Shown: positions 1-11,978, numbered from the stretch's first letter. The stretch: DNA of 64,000 bases from Areca catechu (GCA_021397845.1 CM038047.1:130616112-130680111); one strand, 5' to 3'. Made by a program: numbers and translations. The notes: generated by a model not told the origin, from the letters alone.

Positions 1-457
1 TCAAAAAGAAGTTAGCTAGCATCACTATCTAGGTATTGAGTTTAAAATAAATTTTGTAGTCTGAACTATTAGAAACTTTCTTAGATTTCTTCCAAAGTTC
101 TACAATACTTATGTTTGTGATGGCTGACTTAGTATTTCAGTACTAGATTATGAGAAATAATTATTCTTCGCTTATGATATCTTTGGTCAATTTTCTATAC
201 ACCACCAAATTAAGCATATGAGATGAGGTAGCTTTCACACCTAAATTTTTTTCTTCTTTTTTTCTCTTTTTTTTGATTGGTAATGTCTTCACACTACCTA
301 CTTTTTGATGCAAATAACAATACTTACTTAGATGAAGGTATTCGATTACTCGATAGGAAACTAATGTTTAGAACTTGCCTTTTTTTTTCTTTATTTTGTT
401 CTATCTTATTTTTTAGGTAGGTAGCACTTTTCTCAAATTCAAGTTAAAAGGGGGGTG
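1..457. other. Unassigned AT-rich flank left of Copia-1
   Basis: No reading frame or domain is recognisable here. The stretch is AT-rich with runs of T and ends in a G-run just before the LTR. The last five bases (gggtg) match the five bases after the other LTR (ggatg) at four of five positions, so this is the left insertion flank of Copia-1. It may continue across the element into 11573-11978, which has a gypsy-like purine tract, but I cannot identify it. Confidence 0.4.
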
Positions 458-1926
458 TGTTGTCCAGTAAGTAACTCAAGAGGGGGGATGAATTGGGTTT
501 CTAAAAAAAATATTTTCAAGTATGTGTGCCAATTCAATAATCAATTCAAGTGATGGTGAGAAGAAAGTATTGTGTGCTCTTAAAGAGTATGCAGCGAAAA
601 TTTAAATACAATGAAAGTAAGAGCAAGTAAAGAGGAGAATCAATCACAAACACAAGTATAGTAGTTCGGTGCACTCCAAGGCACCTATATCCACTCTCCA
701 AGGTCCACTCAAGAATTCACTATAATCACTCTCGATTATAGCCGATTAGTTTTCCAAGCTCACTAATCAAAATCCCTTTTGGTTTTCACCAGGCTCACCA
801 AAAGAAACCTCTTGGTTTTCAAAGGATAACCAAAAACCTCCTTGGTTTTTAACTAGGCTAACTAAAAACCTTCTTGGTTTTATTCTTAGGCTCACAAAAA
901 ATCTTAATACAAGAAGGTAATAATGAAAGTAAAGAATACAATCAAGCTTTCTAAATAAAAGATGTTATCTATTTGGAGTTTGTTGAAGATGCTTGTCTTC
1001 AATTCGATGATGCCTCAATCAATGATCAAAAGTGGTTGGACTTGAATGCTCTTGATTGCTTTGAATGTTTGGAGGCTTCTTTTTGCTTGGAAGTGGTTGC
1101 TCTCAATGAATTTGAGTGAATGCACTTGTTTTTCTTTTTCTTTCTCTTTTTCTTTTCATTCTCTTGTGTTCTACTTGAATTTAATTCACTTAAATACCAT
1201 CCCAAGGCTTAAATGATGGTTTATGACCATTGGAGAGGTGGAACTAGCCATTGTGGGTTAAAAGGATCGAGTTCTGTGTTTGAAAAAATTAGCTATTACT
1301 GTTTCCAGAACTCCAAGTGTCAACACTTTAGGCTATAAGTCGATACTTAGGGTCGACACTTAAATTTCATGAGTCGATACCTAATTCAAAACTTTGCTTT
1401 GAAGCTCTTTGGAAATCTCAGATGAGTCGACACTTCATTTGGTGAGTCGACACTTGAGTTGAGTCTTGAATTTCAGCATGTTCTATAAGAAATTTGTCTC
1501 AGGCTTTGAGTCGATCTTTGAGTCAATACTTAAGGTCGACATTTGTGTAGCATGATTCAATACTTTAACCATTCCATCTAAAACTTTTTTCTACATACCG
1601 GCTTGAGTCGACACTTGCACTGTCATGAGTCGATACTTGAATTGTGAGTCGATACTTGCTGAAACTTTTCAAAATTTGATTGAAACTCTACTGAATCTTC
1701 TTTGAACTTGACTCTTAAATACTTTCAAGCATTTCTCAAACACTTAACTCCATCAATCTTTAATATTTCATTCATAAAAAGGGCTTCTTCAAATATTTGA
1801 CAAGCAATTCAATTTAGCCAACTTGATGAGTACCTTTTTCTAATAAAAACATACTTTAAAAAACTGTCAGTACTCAAATATATTTAAGTATTTTGTTAAT
1901 CATCAAAATCAATAAAGGAGTCAACA
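458..1926 (-). repeat. 3' LTR of Copia-1
   Basis: Begins TGTTGTCCAG and ends GAGTCAACA on the plus strand and aligns along its length with 10094-11572. In element direction, U3 runs from 1926 down to a TATA-like stretch at about 1189-1197. Degenerate GTCGAC palindromes lie at about 1318-1660 in U3. A stem-loop array lies at 668-905 in the transcribed part. The U5 end carries the inverted repeat AACTCAA...TTGGGTT around a G-run. Confidence 0.9.
668..905 (-). repeat. LTR stem-loop array (Copia-1 3' LTR)
   Basis: Successive short inverted repeats: GGTGC...GCACC (668-685), CTATAATC...GATTATAG (720-741), GATTAGT...ACTAATC (744-768), CTTTTGGT...ACCAAAAG (776-804), followed by weaker units with CTTGG arms. 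The 11-17 base loops keep a TTT...GGCT(C/A) pattern. The arms differ from unit to unit but stay complementary. The same layout is seen in the other SIRE-like LTRs of this window. Confidence 0.7.
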
Positions 1927-1940
1927 ATCTCTCCCTTTTT
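1927..1940 (-). promoter_or_regulatory. Polypurine tract of Copia-1
   Basis: Directly abuts the inner edge of the 3' LTR. On the element strand it reads AAAAAGGGAGAGAT, the expected primer for plus-strand DNA synthesis. The same tract follows the LTRs at 13346, 24620, 51599 and 61275. Confidence 0.85.
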
Positions 1941-2021
1941 GATGATGACAAAATCTTTAAGTATGCTTCTTATAAGAAGCTTAACAGATTTTCAATGAGT
2001 ATACATCTTTTGTTTAATATA

Positions 2022-2166
2022 TATCAGAGTAAAGGAAAGAATAGAAGCTAGAGTCTAAAGTTAAGTTATTAAAAAATTAGGACTCATTTGAATTGAATTA
2101 AGGCTATAGAGGAATATCAGAGCTAAAAATGTATGTACCATGAAACTCTAAATGTGTATCAGAGCT
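2022..2166 (-). repeat. PBS-complementary repeats in 3' untranslated region of Copia-1
   Basis: Three copies of TATCAGAG(T/C)T on the plus strand at 2022-2030, 2115-2124 and 2157-2166. On the element strand they read AGCTCTGATA, close to the acceptor end of initiator-Met tRNA and complementary to the element's own primer binding site. The rest of 1941-2849 shows no coding feature and is AT-rich 3' untranslated sequence. Confidence 0.6.
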
Positions 2167-2849
2167 AAAGCAAATTTTAAAGATAAAAGATTTAGCATAT
2201 AAACATAATGAGTGAAATCAATAGGAAAAAAACTTAGAACAAGAGTATAAATACTTTCCCTCAAAAGGTGATTCAAAAAATTGGTTTTCAAAAAGTTTTC
2301 ATGAACCGAAAAAGAATCTAATTTTCAAAAATTTTCAAGAAATTTTAGCTTAAGAAGAAATTCTTTTTCTTTTAGATTACAAAAATTTTCAAGAAATTTT
2401 AGCTTAAGAAAAAATTCTTTTTCTTTTAGATTACAAAAATTTTCAAGAAATTTTAGATTACTCCCCCTCACTCATTACTCTTATCTTTATTGAAATTAAG
2501 TTCCATGATACTATTTACCATTGTAGCATAGTTCTGCCATCATCTTCTTATTTAACTCATTTATCTCTCATTTTTCTTATCTCTCACTTATCTCTCCCCT
2601 TTTTTATCAACATCAAAAAGGTTGGAAGGAAAAAAGACTATAATAAATTCAAGAATCAGTGACAACATCAGAAACTAAAAGAGATAAAATTTACAAACAA
2701 GCTTTATATAATAATTTCATTCATTGATACCAAATTTTATTCATTGAAATGAACATTTCATACATGGATACAAACATTTCATACATTGATACAAACAAAG
2801 ATGCATACAAGTAGTGTTGAAATGTAAACTAACTAACATAGAGACTATC

Positions 2850-4679
2850 CTAATGAGAACTTTCCTCATCAGAGGATCCAATCTCAATTAGTTTAGTATC
2901 TCTAGAAGGATGGGATCGTGGCCACATCGATCGGAGATCAGAGAGTCTGGTATGTATAGGTCTCCATACAACATGTCACCTCATCCTTTGTGTCTGACAT
3001 ATGCTCTGCCTCTGGCTGGTGCAGAAGAGGTGGAGGCTATATCAGTAGCAGGAACATCACTAATTAGAGTGACTGTATCAAAAGAAATGGAAGTATGGTC
3101 AAAGATGGGACCGGAATCAAAATGGTGGAAACCACGAGTATAAAATCCCAGTTCCCTGATAAGGAAAAATGTATGTATAAATGAAGAATGTATCACAGGT
3201 GTACCAAAAGATGAAATGATAGGAGTAGGTACAGGAAAGGAAGTAATGTGTGGATCAGATCTGGAAGGTGAGGTGGATAAAATCGGAGTCTAAAATGGTG
3301 ATCGGGCAAGATCAGGAATGGGACTCCTAGGAACATCTGCTGCTATGTCAGGCTTTGGCTCCATCATAAAATTTGCAGTATCAAACTCTGTGGAGTCAGT
3401 TTGATCACCTACCATATCTGGTCCTGGAGCTGATGGTGCTGGAGGTGGATCTGATGTAGATGAAGGTGGAGGAGCTCTGCTCGATGAAGATCTCACCAAT
3501 GCAGATAAATAGTAGAGATGCCATCACTCAATCCTCGATGGCTCTTCCTCATCTCCATATGTATCTAGTCAACTCGCTATCTAATAACCATATTCTTAGT
3601 CTCTATGCGAGTGACCCTGTCCTCTAGGCTATCTCCACCGCCTGGTTTCTCTATATGTATAGGGGTGGCTGGCTCGATCTGAGGAGTAGGCTCTGGCTGA
3701 GTCATAGGCTCGGGCTGAGCCTCTGGAATCTCTTTATGTACCTCAGAAGGCCCAGCCTCACCTGAGAAAATATGCTCCTCCTCTACTACCTCATCATCTA
3801 CATCGGTGGCCTGACCGGATATACACCATCTTCATTGGCCTCTGACTAGATGATACCCCATCCGATGAAGTGATCTGATGTCATAGACGTTTGTATGAAA
3901 TAATTGTCTGTAAGGATCTTCGTCTACGACTACTTTATAAGCCCTAAAAAGTATGGTCAAACCCATCCCGCAGGGTAGACAAAGTTTTCGACTAGTCGAT
4001 GCCTCTGTCAACTGATGAACCATAAGCACTGGGAGGCATACCGAAGTGTGCTGTATCAGAGACACCATAACCAATAACTCTCGCTCTGTGATGAAGTTGA
4101 AGCGTCCGATCTTTAACAGAAGAATCCAGGCTATAATGTGGTGCAGTAACCTCATCTCAGGCAAAAGTTTCAAAGAAACTACTATGGCTCCATCTAGAAG
4201 ATCGTCTATCTCAAAAATACACTAGATCCACTAATTCTGTCCACCACGGCATCCACCACCGAACCTGTCATAGGAATCTCCCATACTCGGCTCATAATCT
4301 CAGCAGAAACTGGAATGTCTCTCCCTCAGACCTGTGCTATCCATCCCTCACTACCTCTGGCTAAAGATTCGTAGAACTCTCTCATCAGGCCAGAGTAAAA
4401 TCTCTCGAATAGTGAGCAAAAATATGCTAAATCGACATCCCTCAGCCACTATACAATCCTGAAGCGTTGCTGGTCCAGGAAGTCAAAATCCACTTGACGA
4501 TCACCAATGATAGTCTTTGAGCTCATCCTATCTGCAGCAGAGACAACTGGTTTGACAAGAACATCAGGCTGATCCTCTGGCTCAACTACCTCTTGATGCT
4601 CATGCCTAGCCTTCGTTCTTCATTCTTCCTCCCAAACGGAAGGTCGAGGCCTTCGGACAACTTGCTTTCTAGGTCCCAT
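2850..4679 (-). pseudogene. ORF3 of Copia-1 (plant transposon-protein-like, env position), degenerate
   Basis: A third coding region downstream of pol, starting MGPRKQ at 4679 and ending SSDEESSH then stop at 2850. It aligns with the better preserved ORF3 copies at 52293-53879 and 61981-63568. Recognisable parts in order are a basic start, a globular region with RFRIV, LMREFYESL and SRVWEIPMTG motifs, then LLHHIIAWILL, FNFITERELL and SLHRMGYHLV motifs, and a proline-rich acidic tail. The globular part resembles the Pfam family Transposase_32 (putative plant transposon protein), which is my recognition and not a search result. Several internal stops, including one about 20 codons after the start, make it non-functional. 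Function unknown; the position is that of the SIRE env-like ORF but I see no signal peptide or membrane segment. Confidence 0.65.
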
Positions 4680-4909
4680 TCGAAGGAATCAAAGGAAGAA
4701 GGCAAATATGGGAGAAATCTAGGATTTCTATGATGAAAAAAATAGTGAAGAATGGATGAAGAGCATTCAGAAATTGAAATGGACTTGTTCCAAACAAAGA
4801 ATTGGGCGGTTGAAACTGAGATTGGAGGGAAGAAGGTGTTGGAGAATAGTTAGATGGTGAGTTGGCTCAAATTTAGGAAGAAAATTTGAAGAAAACACTT
4901 CATTTTTCC

Positions 4910-5000
4910 TATTTTTTTATAGTTTTCTGTCAACCAAGTATCGACTCATGACTGTGGGTCAAGTGTCGACACTTGCAGGTGTTGACACTTCGACTTAAAA
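4910..5000 (-). promoter_or_regulatory. Putative internal promoter upstream of ORF3 (Copia-1)
   Basis: Between pol and ORF3 lies a cluster of the U3-type boxes (AAGTGTCGACACTTG and two degenerate copies, about 4935-4995). Immediately downstream on the element strand is CTATAAAAAAATA (4910-4922), a good TATA-box candidate. About 200 bases of pyrimidine-rich sequence then lead to the ORF3 start at 4679, with no other start of note. The arrangement copies that of U3 in the LTR. Promoter activity is inferred. Confidence 0.5.
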
Positions 5001-5129
5001 TTGAAAAAAAAATGGAAAAAGAGCATTAAGTAAAAATAACTTGATTTGAAGGGTTTGAAAGTGATTAAACATGATTCACAGGTAATTTTGATCAATCAAG
5101 AGTTAAAGATTATAAAGAGATGGAAATTT

Positions 5130-8100
5130 TTAGACAAAAGGGTTGATGATCCCTAATTCTCTTCTAATCATACTGAACCAATCCTCTTGAAGTGGTTTAG
5201 TCAATATGTCAGCTAGTTGCATTTCGATATAAACAAAATCAAGTATTATATCATTATTTTTAATATGATCTCTAATAAAATGATGCCTAATTTTAGTGTG
5301 TTTACTTCTAGAATGCTGAATAGGATTCTTAGTCAAATTTATAGCACTAGTATTATTACATCTTATGGATGTCTTAGTTAATTTGATTTCAAAATCTTCA
5401 AGTTGTTGCTTAATCCACAAGATTTGAGCACAACAACTTCCTACTACAATATACTTAGCCTCAGTTATGGATATTGCAACTGAAGTTGTTTCTTGCTAAA
5501 CCAAGAGATTAAGTTAACTTCAAGAAATTGACAAGTTCTACTTGTACTTTTTTTATCTAACTTATACCCAGCAAAGTCAGCATCTGAATAACCAATCAAA
5601 TCAATAGATGAATCTCTAGAATACTATAAACCAATATTAATTGAACCAGATAGATATCTTAGAATGCATTTAACAGCCAATAAATGAGATTCTTTAAGAG
5701 CATACTGATATCTAGCACACATACAAATACTAAACATGATATATGATCAACTAGTAGTCAAATATAGTAAAGAGCCTATGATACCTCTATATAATTTTTG
5801 ATCAACACTTTTACCAAGTTCATCTTTATTAAGTTTACAAGAGGGGCTCATAGGTATACCTATTATCCTGGTAGTCTCCATCCTAATATTGTTTAAGATT
5901 TCTCTTGTATACTTAGCTTGGTTGAGAAAAAAGTTAAGTTCACCCATCATACTCATTTCGAACTCACCCTGCATAAGCTTGGCAAACTTTTGACAAAGAA
6001 TTTCATTAGTAGCATCAAAAATGATCTCATCAACATAAATTTATACTACTAAAATATTATCATCTTTCCTTTTCAGAAATAGAGTTATATCAACATGGCC
6101 TCTAGAAAAATAATTTTCAATTAAAAACTTGCTGAGCCTTTCATACCATGCTTGGGGTGCTTATTTTAAACCATATAGTGCCTTGTGTAGTTTGAAAACA
6201 TGATCAGGATGTGCATGATTTTCAAATCCAGATGGTTATTCAACAAACACTTCTTCACCAATAAAACTATTTAGGAAAGCACTTTTAACATCCATTTAAA
6301 ATAATTTGAAATTCATAAAACAAGCAAATGCTAAAAGTAATCTAATGGCTTCAAGTCTAGCTATAGGTGCAAAGGTTTCATCAAAATCAATCCTTCTTCT
6401 TGATTATAATCTTTAGCAACTAATCTAGCCTTAATTCTAATGACAATACCATTTTCATCTAGTTTATTCTTATATACCCATTTTGTGCCACTAATTGAAA
6501 TATTAGATGGTCTTTCTATTAGTGTCCAAACTTTTTTTTTTTCAAACTGATTTAATTCTTCTTGCATTCATTAATCCAATTAGGATCTTTTTCAGCTTCC
6601 TCAATGCATTTTGGTTCAATTTGAGAAACAAAAGCAATATAGTCATATTTATTTCTAATGGAAGATCTTGTTCTTACCCCTTTTGATGGATCACCTAGGA
6701 TTAATTCTTTAGGGTGTCCATGAGCATACCTCCACTCCTTGGGTAGATCTTGATGCTTTGGTGTGGATTGTATGACTTCTTCTCTTTCCTTCTGATCTTG
6801 ATCTTCTTCATTTTTTTGAGGGGGTTGATCATCCAAAGTCAACTTCTTTAATCTTTCAGCACCTGCACATGCATTAGAAGTATCCTTTTTTCTAGAGAAT
6901 TTGTTAGCAGATTCCTCAAATACTACATGTACAAATTCCTCTACTACTAAAGTTCTCTTATTAAAGACTCTGTATGCCCTGCTAGATTATAGTATCATAA
7001 GAAGATACCTTCATCAGACTTGGCATCAAATTTACCTAAATTATCTTTACCATTGTTCATAATAAAGCATTGACAACCAAAAATTTGAAAGTATTTTAAA
7101 GTAGGTTTTTTTTATTTCCAAAGCTCATATGGAGTTTTCTTTAAAATAGGATGAATTAAAATATGATTTAAAATATAGCAAGCAGTATTTACTACTTTGT
7201 CCAAAAATATGTCTGCAAATTATTTTCACAAAGCATTGTGCATGCCATTTCTTTTAAAGTGCGAATTTTCCTTTCTACCACTTAATTTTGTTGAGATGTT
7301 CTAGGTGTAGAAAAATTATGTTTAATACCTTTTTCATTATAAAATTCTTAAAATCTTGATTTTCAAATTTAAAACTATGGTCACTACGAATACAAATAAC
7401 TGAAGTACCTTTTTCATTGAAAACTTTTTGATAAAAGTTAATGAAAGCTAAAAATGATTTGTCTTTGTGAGCCAAAAATAGAATCCATGTAAATTAAGAA
7501 AACTCATCCACTATAACTAATCCATATCTCTTGCCTCCTAGGCTAGATATCCTAGTTGATCCAAAGAGATCCATATGGAGTAGCTCTAATAGCCTAGAAG
7601 TTGAAACAAAATCTTTAGGTTTAAAAGATATTTTTACTTGTTTTCCAAATTGGCCTGCTTCACAAATTTTATTTTTCTCAAAACTAAGTTTTGATAAATC
7701 TCTTACTAAATCCTTTTAAAATAATTTAAAAAGTAAATCATGCTAGCATGTCCTAATCTACGATGCCAAAGCTAGCTAGTCCATTAATAGTGGAATTTAT
7801 TACAACTAGGCATTCACCACTAGGCAAAGATAGATTATCCAAATCAACAAGATAAATGTTACCATTCCTTTTTCCAATGAACTTCACTCCATTATTATCA
7901 GGACTAGCAATCATGCAAAAAGATGATTCAAAAATAACTTGAAAACCTTTATCACAAAACTGGCTAATACTAAGTAGATTATGTCTTAGTCTTTCAACTA
8001 ATAGTACATTATCAATCCATGTAGAAGGGGAGATGTAAATATTACCAATACCAATGATCTCTTTTTTATCATTATTACCAAAGGTTACAGTTCCTCCATT

Positions 8101-8166
8101 CAGTACCTCAAGATAGGTGAATTGCTTCACATCATTGTCATGTGTCTTGAGCAACCACTATCGAGA
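5130..8166 (-). pseudogene. pol: pol of Copia-1 (protease, integrase, reverse transcriptase, RNase H), broken
   Basis: Encodes the copia enzymes in the usual order. Near 8150 the protease motif YLDSGCSRHMT is readable and then hits a stop. Next come the KHNLLSISQFCDKGF region, the integrase catalytic stretch IRSDHSFKFEN, the TKWVYKNKLDENG start of reverse transcriptase and the RNase H C-terminal motif IRHHFIRDHI...QLADILTKPL, ending GIINPFV then stop at 5130. The reverse transcriptase signature normally YVDD reads YVDE near 6030, so a catalytic aspartate is lost. Many in-frame stops and frame changes split the region into pieces, so it is a pseudogene. The sequence is closest to the pol regions at 17367-20445 and 54865-57990. 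Confidence 0.85.
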
Positions 8167-8167
8167 T

Positions 8168-8367
8168 ACCATAATCTTTTCTTTTCTTTCATTGCAAGAC
8201 ATACCTGTAAAACAAATTAAGTTTTGATTTTAGGTATCCAAGTCATCTTGGGTCCTTTTGGATTAGTACCATAATCTTTTCTTTTCTTTCATTGCAAGAC
8301 ATACCTGTAAAACAAATTAAGTTTTGATTTTAGGTATCCAAGTCATCTTGGGTCCTTTTGGATTAGT
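8168..8367. repeat. 100-bp tandem duplication at the gag-pol junction
   Basis: The 100 bases from 8168 (accataatc...ggattagt) are repeated exactly or nearly so from 8268 to 8367. The unit is not a multiple of three, so it shifts the reading frame. The related elements have one copy at this place, so the duplication arose in this copy. Confidence 0.9.
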
Positions 8368-10036
8368 ACTAAGAGTGGTTCCTTTTGAAATCCAAATATT
8401 TCCATAATTATTGATTTTTCTCAAATCATAATGATATGCTTTGTGACCTACTTTTCTACAAGAATAACAAATGATGCTTGATGATGCAGGAATAAAGAAA
8501 TTTTTGAAAAACTTTTGCTATTTTTGGAATTTAAAACCTAATCCAGCTTTGTTAAAAATAGATCTTTGATTGTTCAAAAGTATATTTAACTTTTCAAAAC
8601 TGTAAGTGAATTTTTTAACAAAAGATTTTATCCTATCAAGCTCATCTTTATATTTCTTATTTTCTACTTCAAGATCTTTACTTTTCTTCAAAAGTTCATT
8701 ATTTGAAATGTTAACTTTAGATCTTTTCAAAACTTTATTTTTCATTGATAAAGCATTGTTTTATTTTTTTAAAACATCAATATTATTTTTCAAATCATTA
8801 ACTTCATTCATAAGATTAGAGTTTTCATGCAAGAAAGAGTTTGCATGCTTTTTCAATTTTCTATTTTCAATCATAATCAGTTTATAGTCATGCACTAACT
8901 CATCAAATGCATTTATTAATTCATCAAAAGTATAATCAACTTCAAGTTCAGGATGTACCTTTTTTCCTGTAATGCCATGGAGCAAATATTGGTGACTTTA
9001 GTTTGTTCTTTTTCTGAGCTAGAGTCCTCACTGTCACTCCAAGTTGCCATCATTGCTTTCTTTCTAAGTTTCTTCCTTGACTTCTTTAAGAGAGGGAAAT
9101 CATACTTGTAATATCCAGACTTCTTGTATTCGAAGCAAATAGATAGTTCCTTCTCCTTGTCCTTTTCTTTCTCCTTTTTTTTTTCCTTTTCCTTGCTTGG
9201 TTGAAACTTTTTCTTGTAAGGGAATTTTGTTTTCCTCTTGAATTTTCTAAACTTTCTTGCTAATAGTGCTTCATCATCCTCATTCTCTTCTTCTTCTTCT
9301 GATTCTTCATTCGAAGACTCTTCTTGTATTGTAGACTTGAAAGCTATACCCTTCTTCTTCTTATCCATATCCATTGCTTTTTGTTTCATGTTTAACTCAT
9401 AAGTCATGAGCGAACCTACCAATTTCTCCAATGAAAGTTTATTAATATCCTTGGCTTCTTGAATGGCTGTCACTTTTGGATCCCAAGATGTTGGTAGAGA
9501 CCTGAGTATTTTGTTCACAAGATCGGCATTAGACATAATTTTACCAAGGCTTCTCATGCCATTAACAATATTAGTGAACCTAGTGTACATGTCAGTGATA
9601 TATTCATTTAGTTCCATGCGAAATGCCTCATAAAAGTGTACAAGCATGTTAACTTTTATATTTTTTACTTGATCAATACCCTCATGAGTGACCTGAAGTA
9701 TGTCCCATATTTCTTTGGCATAAGTACATGTGAAAATTCTGTTGAATTCACTAGGATCCATGCACAATAAAGGAGATTCATTGCTTTCGCATTGATATTG
9801 GATTGTTTAATATCATTTTTATCTCAATCCTCTTCAAGCTTTAGGATGGAAACACCATTAACCACAATCGAAGGAATATGAGGACCTTTATCCACTACTT
9901 TCCATAAATTATAATCCATAGAATGTATATAAATTCTTATTTGTATTTTTTAATAAGTATAATTTATGCCATTAAGGAAAGGGAGTCTATTTGAGGCTTG
10001 TCCCTTAACTATACTAGTACCAAGTGGGGCTACCAT
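8368..10036 (-). pseudogene. gag: gag of Copia-1, broken
   Basis: Starts MVAPLGTSIVKGQ at 10036, about 40 bases after the primer binding site, and gives the gag capsid-like helical domain with WDILQVTHEG, YTRFTNIVNGMRSLG and ILRSLPTSWDPKVTAI motifs (UBN2/copia gag type). A lysine- and glutamate-rich linker follows. The first zinc knuckle is degenerate (CFEYKKSGYYKYDF, cysteines lost). After a coiled-coil-like stretch comes a second knuckle, CYSCRKVGHKAYHY, with the last cysteine changed to tyrosine. An early stop and at least one frameshift near 9770 show it is inactive. Gag would form the particle that packages element RNA. Confidence 0.85.
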
Positions 10037-10078
10037 AGATCTTTACTGAAGGTGGTAAGACCTATATATTGAGAACGT

Positions 10079-10091
10079 GGCTCTGATACCA
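10079..10091 (-). promoter_or_regulatory. Primer binding site of Copia-1 (initiator-Met tRNA)
   Basis: On the element strand reads TGGTATCAGAGCC, complementary to the 3' end of plant initiator-methionine tRNA, two bases inside the 5' LTR. It fixes the orientation and the LTR boundary at 10094. Confidence 0.93.
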
Positions 10092-10093
10092 CT

Positions 10094-11572
10094 TGTTGTC
10101 CAGTAAGCAACCCAAGAGGGGGGTGAATTGGGTTTCTAAAAAAATATTTTCAAGTATGTATGCCAATTCAATAATCAATTCAAGTGCTACTGAGATGAAA
10201 GTATCGTGTGCTCTTAAAGAGTATGCAGCAGAAATTTAAATGCAATGAAAGTAAGAGCAAGTAAAGAGGAGACAATCAATCACAAACACAAGCAAGTATA
10301 ATGGTTCGGCATACTCTAAGGCACCTACATCTACTTCCCAAGATCTACTTGAGAATTCACTATAATTACTCTCGATTATAGCCGATTAGTTTTCCGGGCT
10401 CACTAATCAAAATCCCTTTTGATTTTTACCAGGCTCACCGAAAGAAACCTCTTGGTTTTTAAAGGCTAACCAAAAATCTCCTTGGTTTTCAACTAGGCTA
10501 AACAAAAATCTTCTTAGTTTTGTTCTTAGGCTCACCAAAATTCTTAATACAACAAAGTAATAATGAAAGTAAAGAATAGAATCAAGCTTTCTAAATAAAA
10601 GCTGTTATCTCTTTGAAGCTTGTTGAAGATGCTTATCTTCAATTTGATGAAGCCTCAATCAATCTCAAAAGTGGTTGGACTTGAATGCTCTCGATTGCTT
10701 TGAATACTTGGAGGCTTCTTTTTGGTTGGAAGTGGTTGCTCGTAATGAATTTGAGTGAATGCACTTATTTTTTTTCTTTCTCTTCCTCTTTTCATTTTAT
10801 TGTATTCCACTTGAATATAATTTACTTAAATACCATCCCAAGGCTTAAATGATGGTTTATGACCGTTGGAGAGGTAGAACTAGCCATTGGGGGCTAAAAA
10901 GATCGAGTTTTGCATTTGAAAAATCTAGCCATTACTATTTCGATAACTCTAAGTGTCGACATTTCAGGCTATGAGTCGACACTTAGGGTCGACACTTAAA
11001 TTCCATGAGTTGACACCTAGTTCAAAATTTTGTTTTGAAGCTATCTGAAAATCTCAGGTGAGTTGGCACTTTATCTGGTGAGTCGACACTTGAGTTGAGT
11101 CTTGAACTTTAGCATATTCTATCAGAAATTATCTCAAGCTTTGAGTCGATCCTTGAGTCAACACTTAGGGTCGACACTTATGTACATGAGTCGACACTTC
11201 AACCATGCCATCGAACCTCTTTTCTGTGTACCAGTTTGAGTTGATACTTGCACTATCATGAGTCAACACTTGAACTGTGAGTCGACACCTTGAGTCGACA
11301 CTTGCTAAAACTTTTTAAAATTTGACTGAAACTTTGCTGAATCTTCTTTGAACTTGACTCTTAAATCCTTTCAAGCAATTTTCAAACACTAAAGTCCATC
11401 AATCTTTAATGTTTCATTCATAGAAATGGCTTCTTTAAATATTTGACAAGCAATTCAATTCAGCCAACTTGATGAGTACTTTTTTCTAATAAAAACATAC
11501 TTTAAAGAACTGTTAGTACTCAAATATACTTAAGTATTTTATTAATCATCAAAATCAATAACAGAGTCAATA
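10094..11572 (-). repeat. 5' LTR of Copia-1
   Basis: Same start (TGTTGTCCAG) and end (GAGTCAATA) as 458-1926 and alignable throughout, with scattered substitutions, mostly transitions. U3 GTCGAC boxes lie at about 10956-11300 and the stem-loop array at about 10306-10545. The outer end reads CAATA instead of CAACA, so the terminal CA has mutated to TA. Confidence 0.9.
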
Positions 11573-11978
11573 GGATGTATATTAATTATCAATTCTTCAA
11601 TAATAATTGAATCTTTTACTATTCTTACAACTAATACCTGCTTTACCTCATCAGTGTTCATGTGCGATGGAAGTGCTAATAGCTTTTAGATGACCTAAGT
11701 AGGCTATTAAAAATCTAACCAGTTAGTCTACTCCTTTACTCGCTACATTAATTAGTAAATACTTTTTAACTCTATTATCCTTTTACTAGTCTATTTAGCT
11801 CAAGAATATATTTCATGATACATGATTTATCAAATATTTTTTTCATAATTTTTTTTTGAAATTTTTCAAAAGATTTTCAAAATAATTTTTAATTTTTTTT
11901 ATAAGATTTTTTCTTACCCCCCAACTTAATTTTTATTATCCTCAATGGAGTAAGGAAAAATTGGGACATGAAAGTAGG
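11573..11978. other. Gap between Copia-1 and Copia-2, possible gypsy remnant
   Basis: No reading frame. The right part is very T-rich, and on the minus strand it contains AAGTTGGGGGGTAAG, resembling the purine tract found downstream of integrase in plant Athila/Tat gypsy elements. The first five bases (ggatg) are the right half of the probable Copia-1 target duplication. Confidence 0.35.

Larger units (their letters stand above)
458..11572 (-). mobile_element. Copia-1, SIRE/Maximus-like LTR retrotransposon, complete but decayed
   Basis: A Ty1/copia element read on the minus strand. In element order it has a 5' LTR (10094-11572), a primer binding site for initiator-Met tRNA, gag, pol in the order protease, integrase, reverse transcriptase, RNase H, then a long spacer, a third ORF in the position of the SIRE env-like gene, a polypurine tract and a 3' LTR (458-1926). 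Flanks gggtg and ggatg are a probable target duplication with one mismatch. Stops, frameshifts, a tandem duplication and a mutated reverse transcriptase motif show it is no longer autonomous. The SIRE/Maximus assignment rests on size, the third ORF and the pol sequence and is an inference. Confidence 0.9.

Noticed and set aside
10079..10093. Match to initiator-Met tRNA taken as a tRNA gene
   Set aside because: Only the 12-13 base acceptor end matches, in antisense, beside an LTR; it is a primer binding site. The same applies at 24916, 28115, 46168 and 59833.
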